Positions 1-6,152 of a stretch of 6,165 nt of DNA are shown here, in pieces. A model generated the notes under the pieces. The model did no database searches. It saw only the letters and a program-made list of their open reading frames with translations, and was not told the origin of the DNA. The DNA lies in the NCBI GenBank assembly GCA_050747865.1, contig JBOGJI010000361.1, forward strand, positions 1 to 6,165, written 5' to 3'. This DNA comes from JBOGJI01 sp050747865. Lineage in GTDB: Bacteria > Acidobacteriota > Thermoanaerobaculia > Multivoradales > JAHEKO01. The position numbers and the translations under genes were made by a program. Numbering within the stretch: the first letter of the stretch is position 1; each line of letters opens with the position of its first letter.

Positions 1-1
1 C

Positions 2-1516
2 GGCGGCAGCGCCAGCCGTCTGTGGACGTCGTTCCTGCTGCTGGTCGGCGGGGTCTCGTCCTTCGTCTCCAACACCGCGACCGTGGCCGTGCTCATGCCG
101 GTGGCGATCCAGCTCGCCCATCGCATGAAGTTCAGCCCCTCCAAGATCCTGATCCCCCTCTCCTACGCCTCCATCTACGGTGGCACGGTGACGCTGCTCG
201 GCACTTCCACCAACCTGCTGGTGAGTGCCATGGCGGCCGACAGGGGTATCCGCCCGTTCACCGTGTTCGAGTTCGCGTGGCTGGGGGTCCCGCTGCTGAT
301 CGTGGGCACGCTGTACAACGTGTTCTTCCTGCGCCGCGTCCTGCCTTCCCGGTCGGTGATCTCCAGCCTGACGCGCAAGTACCGCATCGTCCCCTTCCTC
401 ACTGAGGTCAAGGTGCCGGAGGGGTCGCCGCTGGTCGGGCGCACGGTGCTCGAAGAGCAGGTGAGCGAGCGCCATGAGCTGAACGTGCTCGAGATCCTGC
501 GCGGCGGCGAGAAGATCTCGATCGACATCCGCAACACCGTGCTCAAGCCCGACGACGTGCTCATCGTGCGCGGCGGCGTCGAGTCGATCGTCGGCTTCAA
601 GGAGCAGTTCGGGCTGCTGCTGCTCTCTGACATCAAGCTCAAGGACACGGACCTCGCGGACGCCAACAACGTCCTGATGGAGGTCCAGCTCGCGCCCAAC
701 TCCACGCTCGACGGCCGCAGCCTCCGCGAGATCGATTTCCGGCGCCGTTACGGGTGCTTCGTGCTGGCGCTCAACCGCCAGGGCGAGATCCGGCGCGAGA
801 AGCTGGCCGCCATCCCGCTCAGGCGCTGGGACACCCTGCTGGTCTTCGGGCCCCGCGCGCGGGTGGAGGCGCTGCTCGGCAACGACGATTTCGCCCCCCT
901 GCAGGAGCTGGATATCTCGCTCGGCCTGTCGCGCGGCTGGTGGCTCGTCGCCTTGGCCTTCCCCGCCATCGTCCTGCTGGCGGTTCTCGGAATGTCGGTC
1001 CTCAAGGCCTCGATCCTGACCGTGGTGGCTCTGCTGCTGACGCGCCGCATCTCCATCCAGCGTGCCTACCGTTCCATCGACTGGACGGTGATCTTCATGC
1101 TCGCCGCCATTCTGCCGCTCGGCCTAGCGATCGAGGAGCACGGCGTGGCGCGCGTGATCGGCGAGACGCTGGCCGGGCTCGGCGCCGACCGCGGCCCGCT
1201 GGTCCTGCTCGCCGCCATCTACATCGCCACCGCCGTGCTGACCGAGCTGATCTCCAACAACGCCGCAGCCGTGCTCATGGTGCCCATCGCCATCACCAGC
1301 GCCAGCGTCGCGGGGGTCGATCCGAAGCCGCTGCTCATGGCGGTGACGTTCGCCGCCTCCACCTCGTTCCTGACGCCCATGGGCTATCAGACGAACACCA
1401 TGATCTACGGTCCGGGAGGCTACCGGGTGAGCGACTTCCTGAAGGCGGGCTTCCCCCTGCTGATCGTCTTCTTCGCCATCTCGATGCTGCTCATTCCCCG
1501 TATCTGGCCGTTCTGA
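2..1516 (+). CDS. SLC13/DASS family permease with two RCK_C (TrkA_C) domains, 5'-truncated
   Basis: Inner-membrane transporter of the divalent anion:sodium symporter (SLC13) superfamily; the substrate (dicarboxylate, sulfate or other anion) cannot be told from sequence. The reading frame is open from base 2 with no start, so the N-terminus lies outside the window; 504 residues remain of a family usually near 600. In fragment numbering, the first inverted-repeat half carries the hairpin-tip motif SNT at 23-25 followed by TATVAVLMPV, then GTSTN at 67-71. Two soluble RCK_C-like domains follow, at about 133-207 (EGSPLVGRTV, DDVLIVRG) and 227-297 (NSTLDGRSLRE, WDTLLVFG). Hydrophobic segments resume at about 313, with the second-half motif SNNAAAVLMVPI at 418-429 and FLTPMGYQTNTMIYGPGGY near 456-474. 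RCK_C domains in such carriers are presumed to bind a regulatory ligand. It ends in TGA and converges on the response regulator gene. Family confidence is high; function confidence is low. Confidence 0.93.
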   Translation, partial: GGSASRLWTSFLLLVGGVSSFVSNTATVAVLMPVAIQLAHRMKFSPSKILIPLSYASIYGGTVTLLGTSTNLLVSAMAADRGIRPFTVFEFAWLGVPLLIVGTLYNVFFLRRVLPSRSVISSLTRKYRIVPFLTEVKVPEGSPLVGRTVLEEQVSERHELNVLEILRGGEKISIDIRNTVLKPDDVLIVRGGVESIVGFKEQFGLLLLSDIKLKDTDLADANNVLMEVQLAPNSTLDGRSLREIDFRRRYGCFVLALNRQGEIRREKLAAIPLRRWDTLLVFGPRARVEALLGNDDFAPLQELDISLGLSRGWWLVALAFPAIVLLAVLGMSVLKASILTVVALLLTRRISIQRAYRSIDWTVIFMLAAILPLGLAIEEHGVARVIGETLAGLGADRGPLVLLAAIYIATAVLTELISNNAAAVLMVPIAITSASVAGVDPKPLLMAVTFAASTSFLTPMGYQTNTMIYGPGGYRVSDFLKAGFPLLIVFFAISMLLIPRIWPF

Positions 1517-1533
1517 TTCCCCCCGGCCCGCCC

Positions 1534-1600
1534 AGGGTTCAGGGATCAGGGGTGAGGATGGTGTCTGCTCTCGCAGCCCTATCCCTGACCCCTGACCCCT
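1534..1600. repeat. Imperfect inverted repeat made of 7-bp units between convergent genes
   Basis: The arms lie at 1534-1553 and 1581-1600. Comparing the left arm with the reverse complement of the right gives 17 matches in 20, and one mismatch would be a G-U pair in RNA. The loop is about 27 nt. Each arm is itself about three copies of a 7-bp unit, AGGGNTC. The element fills nearly the whole gap between the transporter stop (1514-1516) and the regulator stop (1604-1606). A long stem there could end transcription from both sides, but there is no clear T-run. A dispersed intergenic repeat family is equally possible. Confidence 0.6.
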
Positions 1601-1603
1601 CCG

Positions 1604-2248
1604 CTAATGCACGAGGCCTGCGCGCAACGCCTTGACGACCGCCTCGGACTTGGAGTGCACGTGCAGCTTGGCGTAGACGTTGCGGATGTGGAAACGGATG
1701 GTGTGCTGGCTCACGCCCAGGTGCGCCGCGGCCGTCTTGTAGCTGTGTCCCTCGGCGAGGAGCCGCACCAGGTCGAGCTCACGGGGCGAGAGCTGGCAGT
1801 CCTCCTGCCGCGGCGGCGCGATGCGCTGGAACATGACGAGCACCCGGCGCGCCACGTCGGGAGACATAGGGGCGCCGCCGCGCAGGACCTCGCGGATCGA
1901 GTCCAGGAGCTGCCCGGGCGGGGTGTCTTTCAGCAGGTACCCGTTGGCCCCCGCGCACACGGCCTCGAAGACGTGGTCGTCGTCGGCGTGCACGGTGAGC
2001 ACGATCACCGGCAGCGAAGGGGCGCGGTTGCGCAGGTAGCGGATGCCCTCGAGCCCCGAGATGCCCGGCAGCCCCAGGTCGACGAGCGCCACGTCCGGCG
2101 CTTCGCGCTCCAACCCTTCCAGCGCCTCCTCCATCGTGCCGTAGCGGCCGCAGGTGACGAAGCCGGGGGTGCCGTCGAGCAGCATGGCCAGCCCCTCGCG
2201 GGTCGCCCGCTGGTCCTCGACGATGGCGACGCGGATCTCTTCGGTCAC
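1604..2248 (-). CDS. NarL/FixJ-family response regulator (REC + LuxR-type HTH)
   Basis: Cytoplasmic DNA-binding response regulator, the likely phosphorylation partner of the kinase encoded just upstream. From the GTG start at 2248 (214 aa), the receiver domain spans about 4-120: acidic pair E11-D12, phosphoacceptor D57 in VALVDLGLPG, T85 in VIVLTVHADD, and K107 in YLLKD. A LuxR-type HTH follows at about 153-214 (LSPRELDLVRLLAEGHSYKTAAAHLGVSQHTIRFHI...). An ATG at 2308 in the same frame would add 20 residues. I prefer GTG because it is preceded by GAGG at a normal distance, puts the first beta strand (IRVAIVEDQ) near the N-terminus, and places the phosphoacceptor at the usual position; the ATG has only a weak AAGG. 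The gene is second in the operon, 111 nt after the kinase stop (51 nt if the ATG is used). Target genes are unknown; the divergent region at 5396-5593 is a natural candidate. Confidence 0.93.
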   Translation of the reverse strand: MTEEIRVAIVEDQRATREGLAMLLDGTPGFVTCGRYGTMEEALEGLEREAPDVALVDLGLPGISGLEGIRYLRNRAPSLPVIVLTVHADDDHVFEAVCAGANGYLLKDTPPGQLLDSIREVLRGGAPMSPDVARRVLVMFQRIAPPRQEDCQLSPRELDLVRLLAEGHSYKTAAAHLGVSQHTIRFHIRNVYAKLHVHSKSEAVVKALRAGLVH

Positions 2249-2329
2249 GATGGTGTCCTCACCGCCATTCTGACCGCTCCAGCCTTGGCGCGCCAGCCGC
2301 ACGTTCATGCAGGGACCTTGGGTCGGAAC

Positions 2330-2362
2330 TGAAGCGGCCGGCAGGGACGCCGGCCCGCTTCA
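2330..2362 (-). promoter_or_regulatory. GC-rich hairpin at kinase stop codon, in the kinase-regulator spacer
   Basis: Bases 2330-2342 and 2349-2362 form a 13-bp inverted repeat with one bulged C and a 6-nt loop. Read on the minus strand, the first three bases of the stem are the kinase TGA stop, so the hairpin begins exactly where kinase translation ends and lies upstream of both possible regulator starts. No U-run follows, so a standard intrinsic terminator is unlikely. An mRNA-stability element, or a partial attenuator setting the kinase:regulator ratio, is possible but only inferred. Confidence 0.5.
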
Positions 2363-5300
2363 TGGATGTAGCGGCGCCACCAGCTCGACCGCGCAGCCGC
2401 GCCCCGGAGCGGTGTCCAGCTCAAGGCGGCCGCCGAGGCGCTCGGCGCGCGCCCGCATGCTGGCGAGACCGTGCCCGGCCGCGACCGCCGCGGGGTCGAA
2501 ACCCTGCCCGTCGTCGCGCACGGTGAGCCGCAGCTCGCTGCGGGTCAGCGCCAGCTCGACCTCCACCCGGTCGGCCGCCGCGTGACGCGCCGCATTGTGG
2601 ATCAGCTCCTGGAAGAGGAAGAGGAGATCGCGCCGCTGATCCGGCGCCATCGACACGCGCTCGAGCCGCTCGGCCGGGGGCGCCATGAACTCCACCGCGA
2701 TCTCATCGGCGCCGAGGAGATTGTGCGTCACCTCCCGCATGCGCCGCACCAGCTCGTCGGCGCGGTCGCGGCGCGGGTCGACCGCCCACACCGTGTCGGC
2801 GAGGGCCCGGCGCAGCGAGCGGGCGCGCTCGGCCACCCGCGCCAGCGTCGAGTCGGACAGTGTCGTCTCCCGCCCCCGCGCCGCCTCGCTCAGGATGGCG
2901 ATCTCGGACAGGCCCGCCCCCACGTCGTCATGCAGATCGGCGGCGATCTGGCTGCGCACGCGCTCGAGCGCCAGCAGGCGGGCGACCCGCTGACGGTGCA
3001 GCCAGAGCGCCACCGCCGCCAGAGCGGCGGCGACGAGAGCCACGAACCAGCCCCGCTGCCACACCGGTGGCACCACGGCCAGCGACACCTCGGCGGGCCT
3101 TTCGCTCACCACACCCTCCTCGTTGACCGCGCGCACCTCCAACCGGTAGCGCCCGGGAGCCAGGCGGGCGAAGTTGACGACCCGCTCGCCGGCGGGATCG
3201 CTCCATCGATCGCCCGCACCGACCAGCCGGTACTGATACCGGAGCTCCCCCTCGCGCGCAAAGCTCACGCCCACGAACTCGACCAGCAGATCGTTGCGCG
3301 GCTCGACGAGTCGCAACTCCCCGAGCCGCAGCAGACCGAACGGGGAGATCGGCTGCTCGCTGCCCCCGGCCCGAACCCGCGTCAGATAGACCGGCGGCGG
3401 CCTCGGCATCGCCGCTTCAGCCGTCAGATCGACGCGCGACAGGCCGGTGGCGGTGGCGACCCACACCCTGCCTCGAGCGTCGGCGTGGAGGTGGTTCACC
3501 CAGTCTCCGACGAGGCCGTCACCCATGGTCAGGCGCTGAAAGCGACCGCTCTCAGGATCCAGAATCTGCACGCCCTGTCCCGTCCCGATCCAGATTCGCC
3601 CGTCTCGATCTTCCGCCAGCGCGTAGATCGCATCCGAGAGCAGGCCGTCGGCCATGGTCATACGGCGGATGCGCGGTGGCCGTCCGGCCGCGCTCACCAC
3701 GCGGCCCAGGCCCAGGTACCGGAAACCGATCCACAGGCGACCCCGGCGATCGCGGAGCATGGCGCGCACGGTGCTCGAGAGACCCACGCCCGGTGCCGGG
3801 AGCACCCAGGTCCGGCCATCGCGCCACAGCCGCAAATCGTCGTAGGTCGTGAACCAAAGCGCGCCGTCGGCGTCGACGAGATGCAGGCGACCGTCTCGCG
3901 GCAGTGGGGCCCTCTGGAAACGAGAACCTCCCGGGGCGCGGCGAAAGACGCCGCGATCCACCATGGAGAACCACAGATTGCCCTGCCCGTCCTCGAGCAG
4001 AGAACTCGGGTAGAGATAGAGCCCGGTTTCGGGCAGGCCGAGTGAGGCGGAGACTCGCTCGGCGCGCCTGAAGTCCGGAACGGGACCGGCGGGGAGCCGA
4101 TACACGGCGCCTGCTGCGGAACCCCCCCCCCACCACGGCCCCGTGCCCGCCCACCAGACACCGTCGCCGTCCTGGAGGAGACGATTGCCGAGCGTGTGGA
4201 ACGCTGGATCGGACGCACCGGGTAGCGGCACGACCCGCTCTCCGATCACCTCCACCGCTTCGCCGGCGCGGGTCACCGCGATCAACCGACCCTCCCGGCT
4301 CTCGGTCACCAGGAGCACCTCGGGATTCGGCAACCCCTCGGCGGTGGTGTAACTGGTGATCGCCGCCGGCGCCAGTCGGCAGAGCCCGCTCGCATTGGTG
4401 CCGATCCAGAGATTGCCGTGGCGGTCGCGCTCCAGCACGCGCACGTGGGCCTCAGGCAGACCGTGCCGCTCGGTGAACGTCTCTTGCGCGCCGGCGTGCC
4501 AGCGGATCAACCCCTGGCGGCTGGCGATCCACAGCTCTCCGGCAGGTCCCTGCTCGAGATCGAAGAAGGTCTGGATCGGTCCCCGGACCACGGGCAGCGG
4601 CTGCCACGCGGCCGCATCGTGAATCCACGGTCGGAACTCATAGACGCCGTCGTGGGTGGTCACCAGGAGGCTGCGGTCCGGCCGTTCGGCCAGGTTGACC
4701 ACGGTGGTATCGGCGATCGGCGCGGGGAGAGGGTGACTCCGGCGCCGCTCTCCTGCGACCTCGAGCAGCGCTCCATCCACACCGAACCAGAACCGGCCGC
4801 GGGAGTCGCGCAGACCGGTCAGCCAGTAGGAGCTGGCCGGGTCCGGCCGCGCCAGCACCTGGCGAATCCCGCGCAGGCCTCTGTCGTCCGGCTCGGCCCG
4901 GTAGACGCCCCGATCGGTGTTGAGCCAGATCTCCCGGCGCCGAAAAAGGAGCGTATTGACCCGGTTGGTGCCCAGGTCGCTACCGATCGCGAAACTGCGC
5001 AGGGGCCGACCCGTTTCTCCGGTCGATCGGGCGTCCACCAGCGTCACGCCGCCGCCGTTGGTCGCTACCCACAGGCGCCCGGTATCGTCCTCGACGAGGG
5101 CGTTGACTTGCGGATGCCCGAGACCGTCCGCAATTCCGAAGTTGCGGAACGCGTAACCGTCGAAACGAGACAGCCCCTCGCCGGTGCCGATCCACAGGTA
5201 CCCGAGTGCATCCTGAAGGATCGCATTGACCCCTGCGTGAGCGAGGCCGTCACGCAACCCCCAGCAACGCAACGGCAGCCGCTGCGCGCCCGCGGCTGCG

Positions 5301-5395
5301 GCGAAGATCCACACGACGGCGGCGCAGGTGCCGGCTCGCACCCACGCGATCCGCGGTTCGCCTTGGTGCAGACGCAGCCTCGCTGCCGACAGCAT
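2360..5395 (-). CDS. Two-propeller (Reg_prop) / Y_Y_Y sensor histidine kinase, HisKA_3 type
   Basis: Membrane-bound sensor kinase of 1011 aa, first gene of a two-component operon. Residues 1-37 look like a signal peptide or anchor (hydrophobic 21-36, AGA before Q38). Fourteen propeller blades follow, each marked by a strand like NLWIGT, near 67, 107, 155, 201, 242, 287, 328, 370, 413, 473, 512, 553, 600 and 643. This fits two seven-bladed propellers. A Y_Y_Y domain lies at about 705-774 (YQYRLVGAGDRWSD at 720-733) and a transmembrane helix at about 782-799. The HisKA_3 domain has phosphoacceptor H822 in DLHDDVGAGLSEIAI. The ATPase domain has N934 in ELIHNAARHA, DDGQGFD at 961-967 and GHGLASM at 974-980. 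Nothing catalytic appears missing. The frame stays open upstream to 6154, but that stretch lies opposite the AhpD-like gene and is not coding. ATG 5395 has GAGAGAGGA upstream; GTG 5341 (codon 19) is a second option. A 10-G tract encodes W422-G425. The propellers should face the periplasm; the ligand is unknown. Confidence 0.94.
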   Translation of the reverse strand: MLSAARLRLHQGEPRIAWVRAGTCAAVVWIFAAAAGAQRLPLRCWGLRDGLAHAGVNAILQDALGYLWIGTGEGLSRFDGYAFRNFGIADGLGHPQVNALVEDDTGRLWVATNGGGVTLVDARSTGETGRPLRSFAIGSDLGTNRVNTLLFRRREIWLNTDRGVYRAEPDDRGLRGIRQVLARPDPASSYWLTGLRDSRGRFWFGVDGALLEVAGERRRSHPLPAPIADTTVVNLAERPDRSLLVTTHDGVYEFRPWIHDAAAWQPLPVVRGPIQTFFDLEQGPAGELWIASRQGLIRWHAGAQETFTERHGLPEAHVRVLERDRHGNLWIGTNASGLCRLAPAAITSYTTAEGLPNPEVLLVTESREGRLIAVTRAGEAVEVIGERVVPLPGASDPAFHTLGNRLLQDGDGVWWAGTGPWWGGGSAAGAVYRLPAGPVPDFRRAERVSASLGLPETGLYLYPSSLLEDGQGNLWFSMVDRGVFRRAPGGSRFQRAPLPRDGRLHLVDADGALWFTTYDDLRLWRDGRTWVLPAPGVGLSSTVRAMLRDRRGRLWIGFRYLGLGRVVSAAGRPPRIRRMTMADGLLSDAIYALAEDRDGRIWIGTGQGVQILDPESGRFQRLTMGDGLVGDWVNHLHADARGRVWVATATGLSRVDLTAEAAMPRPPPVYLTRVRAGGSEQPISPFGLLRLGELRLVEPRNDLLVEFVGVSFAREGELRYQYRLVGAGDRWSDPAGERVVNFARLAPGRYRLEVRAVNEEGVVSERPAEVSLAVVPPVWQRGWFVALVAAALAAVALWLHRQRVARLLALERVRSQIAADLHDDVGAGLSEIAILSEAARGRETTLSDSTLARVAERARSLRRALADTVWAVDPRRDRADELVRRMREVTHNLLGADEIAVEFMAPPAERLERVSMAPDQRRDLLFLFQELIHNAARHAAADRVEVELALTRSELRLTVRDDGQGFDPAAVAAGHGLASMRARAERLGGRLELDTAPGRGCAVELVAPLHP

Positions 5396-5420
5396 GTCTC
5401 GATGTCCTCTCTCGACAAGG

Positions 5421-5450
5421 ATTCTACGCGCCCCGCACCCTGCATGTCCG
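5421..5450 (-). promoter_or_regulatory. Candidate sigma70-like promoter of the kinase-regulator operon
   Basis: On the minus strand CGGACA (5450-5445, 4 of 6 matches to TTGACA) is followed after 18 bp by TAGAAT (5426-5421, 5 of 6 to TATAAT). It sits about 25 nt before the kinase ATG, leaving a leader of roughly 19 nt that contains the Shine-Dalgarno sequence GAGAGAGGA (5413-5405). The -35 hexamer lies inside the left arm of the 14-bp inverted repeat, so a protein bound there would affect promoter use. This is pattern matching only, and the host's promoter consensus is unknown. Confidence 0.4.
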
Positions 5451-5505
5451 TGCGGGAGGCGACGGCGTCGAGACACCCGCCGCGCGAAGAACCGCACGGA
5501 CATGC
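5442..5505. promoter_or_regulatory. Perfect 14-bp inverted repeat in the divergent control region
   Basis: GCATGTCCGTGCGG at 5442-5455 is exactly repeated in reverse complement at 5492-5505, with 36 bp between the arms and 50 bp centre to centre. Read toward each gene, both arms have the same sequence, CCGCACGGACATGC. The left arm ends 46 nt before the kinase start and the right arm 88 nt before the AhpD-like start. Each arm contains a weak dyad (GCATG-TC-CGTGC). Between the arms lies a small palindrome, CGACGGCGTCG (5460-5470). This fits two copies of one operator serving divergent genes. A folded RNA or a chance repeat cannot be excluded. I found no convincing -10/-35 pair for the plus-strand gene. 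Confidence 0.55.
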
Positions 5506-5580
5506 GGCTATCCGGCACCGGAGGCAATACGTACCGTGCCTGTGAACGCGCAGCGACCCGATGACAACTACTGCTGCGCC

Positions 5581-5587
5581 AGGAGGT
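5581..5587 (+). promoter_or_regulatory. Strong ribosome-binding site that fixes the AhpD-like start
   Basis: AGGAGGT, a near-perfect anti-16S match, ends 6 nt before the ATG at 5594. It decides against the in-frame ATG at 5561, which has no comparable site and would bury this one inside the coding region. Confidence 0.85.
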
Positions 5588-5593
5588 AGACGC

Positions 5594-6100
5594 ATGAACG
5601 TCAGAAGCCACTACTTGCGCGCGACCCTGCTCGCCCTCGTCGTCCTCGCCGCTGGCGGCGGACTGATCACGGCCAACGCCGAGGAGCAGCCCGGCGGCGA
5701 CACCTACGCCGAGATCGAGCAGATGCTGGGCGCGGTACCGAGCTTCTTCCGCGCCTTCCCGCAGGCCGGGATCGCCGGCGCCTGGGAGGAGTTCAAGGCC
5801 ATCCAGCTCAGCCCCGACACCGCCCTGTCGGCCAAGGAGAAGGAGCTGATCGGCCTCGCCGTCGCGGCGCAGATCCCCTGCCACTACTGCGTCTACGGCC
5901 ACACCGTCTTCGCGAGAGCGAACGGGGCGACCGAGCAGGAGATCCAGGAAGCGATCGCCATGGCCTCGATCACCCGACACTGGAGCACCGTCCTCAACGG
6001 CTCGCAGATCGATATGCAGGCGTTCCGTGCCGAGATCGACGGCATTGTGCGCCACGCTGCCGAGCGAGCGGCCATGCAACCGGCCAAGACAGCTCCCTGA
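5594..6100 (+). CDS. Predicted exported AhpD-like / carboxymuconolactone decarboxylase family protein
   Basis: A 168-aa protein of the CMD/AhpD superfamily, whose AhpD members are CxxC peroxidases or disulfide reductants. Residues 1-29 form a likely Sec signal peptide: basic start (R4, R9), hydrophobic 10-25, cleavage site ANA before E30. The mature part (about 139 aa) carries the AhpD-type catalytic pattern E84-x11-C96-H-Y-C99-x3-H103, with the same spacing as Glu118/Cys130/Cys133/His137 of mycobacterial AhpD. The conserved helix ARANGATEQEIQEAIAMASITRHWSTVLNG follows. An all-helical thiol enzyme outside the cytoplasm is therefore predicted. Activity (peroxidase, disulfide exchange, or something unrelated to redox) cannot be decided here. 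It is transcribed away from the kinase operon with 198 bp between starts, and another gene begins 52 nt downstream, probably in the same transcript. True gamma-carboxymuconolactone decarboxylase activity is unlikely given the CxxC motif and the export signal. Confidence 0.92.
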   Translation: MNVRSHYLRATLLALVVLAAGGGLITANAEEQPGGDTYAEIEQMLGAVPSFFRAFPQAGIAGAWEEFKAIQLSPDTALSAKEKELIGLAVAAQIPCHYCVYGHTVFARANGATEQEIQEAIAMASITRHWSTVLNGSQIDMQAFRAEIDGIVRHAAERAAMQPAKTAP

Positions 6101-6120
6101 GTCGAAGCGCGTGAAAACTC

Positions 6121-6135
6121 GCCGGTGTGACCGGC
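6121..6135 (+). repeat. Small perfect hairpin upstream of the next gene
   Basis: GCCGGT and ACCGGC are exact inverted copies around a GTG loop, ending just 3 nt before the AGGAGG-containing site of the next gene. There is no T-run after it, so it is not a standard terminator. It could influence ribosome access or act as a small operator, or mean nothing in DNA this GC-rich. Confidence 0.35.
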
Positions 6136-6152
6136 ACAAGGAGGTAGATGCC

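Noticed and set aside
418..465. The SNN rather than SNT motif in the second half of the transporter (fragment residue numbers 418-420) as a novel ion-site change
   Set aside because: From general knowledge, SLC13 members carrying RCK_C domains often have Asn-Asn at this place, so it is probably ordinary for the subgroup.
1517..1603. Standard intrinsic terminator after the transporter
   Set aside because: The stem-loop is present but no T-run follows either arm, so I listed it only as a repeat with possible terminator activity.
754..1635. 293-residue frame overlapping the transporter
   Set aside because: The out-of-frame reading of a conserved membrane protein gene gives an Arg/Ala/His-rich product with no motifs.
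1607..2332. 241-residue plus-strand frame opposite the response regulator
   Set aside because: A mirror of a clear REC-HTH gene, with a biased Val/Arg/His/Gly composition.
2471..4045. 524-residue plus-strand open frame
   Set aside because: It lies opposite the kinase propellers, is rich in Arg, His, Pro and Gln with no recognisable fold, and is typical of shadow frames in very GC-rich DNA.
4418..5545. 375-residue plus-strand open frame leading into the divergent region
   Set aside because: Antisense to the kinase N-terminal half, with low-complexity composition and no domain or membrane pattern; it also crosses the divergent control region.
5561..5593. Longer start for the AhpD-like gene adding 11 residues
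   Set aside because: The strong AGGAGGT site sits immediately before ATG 5594, and the shorter form has a normal signal-peptide n-region.
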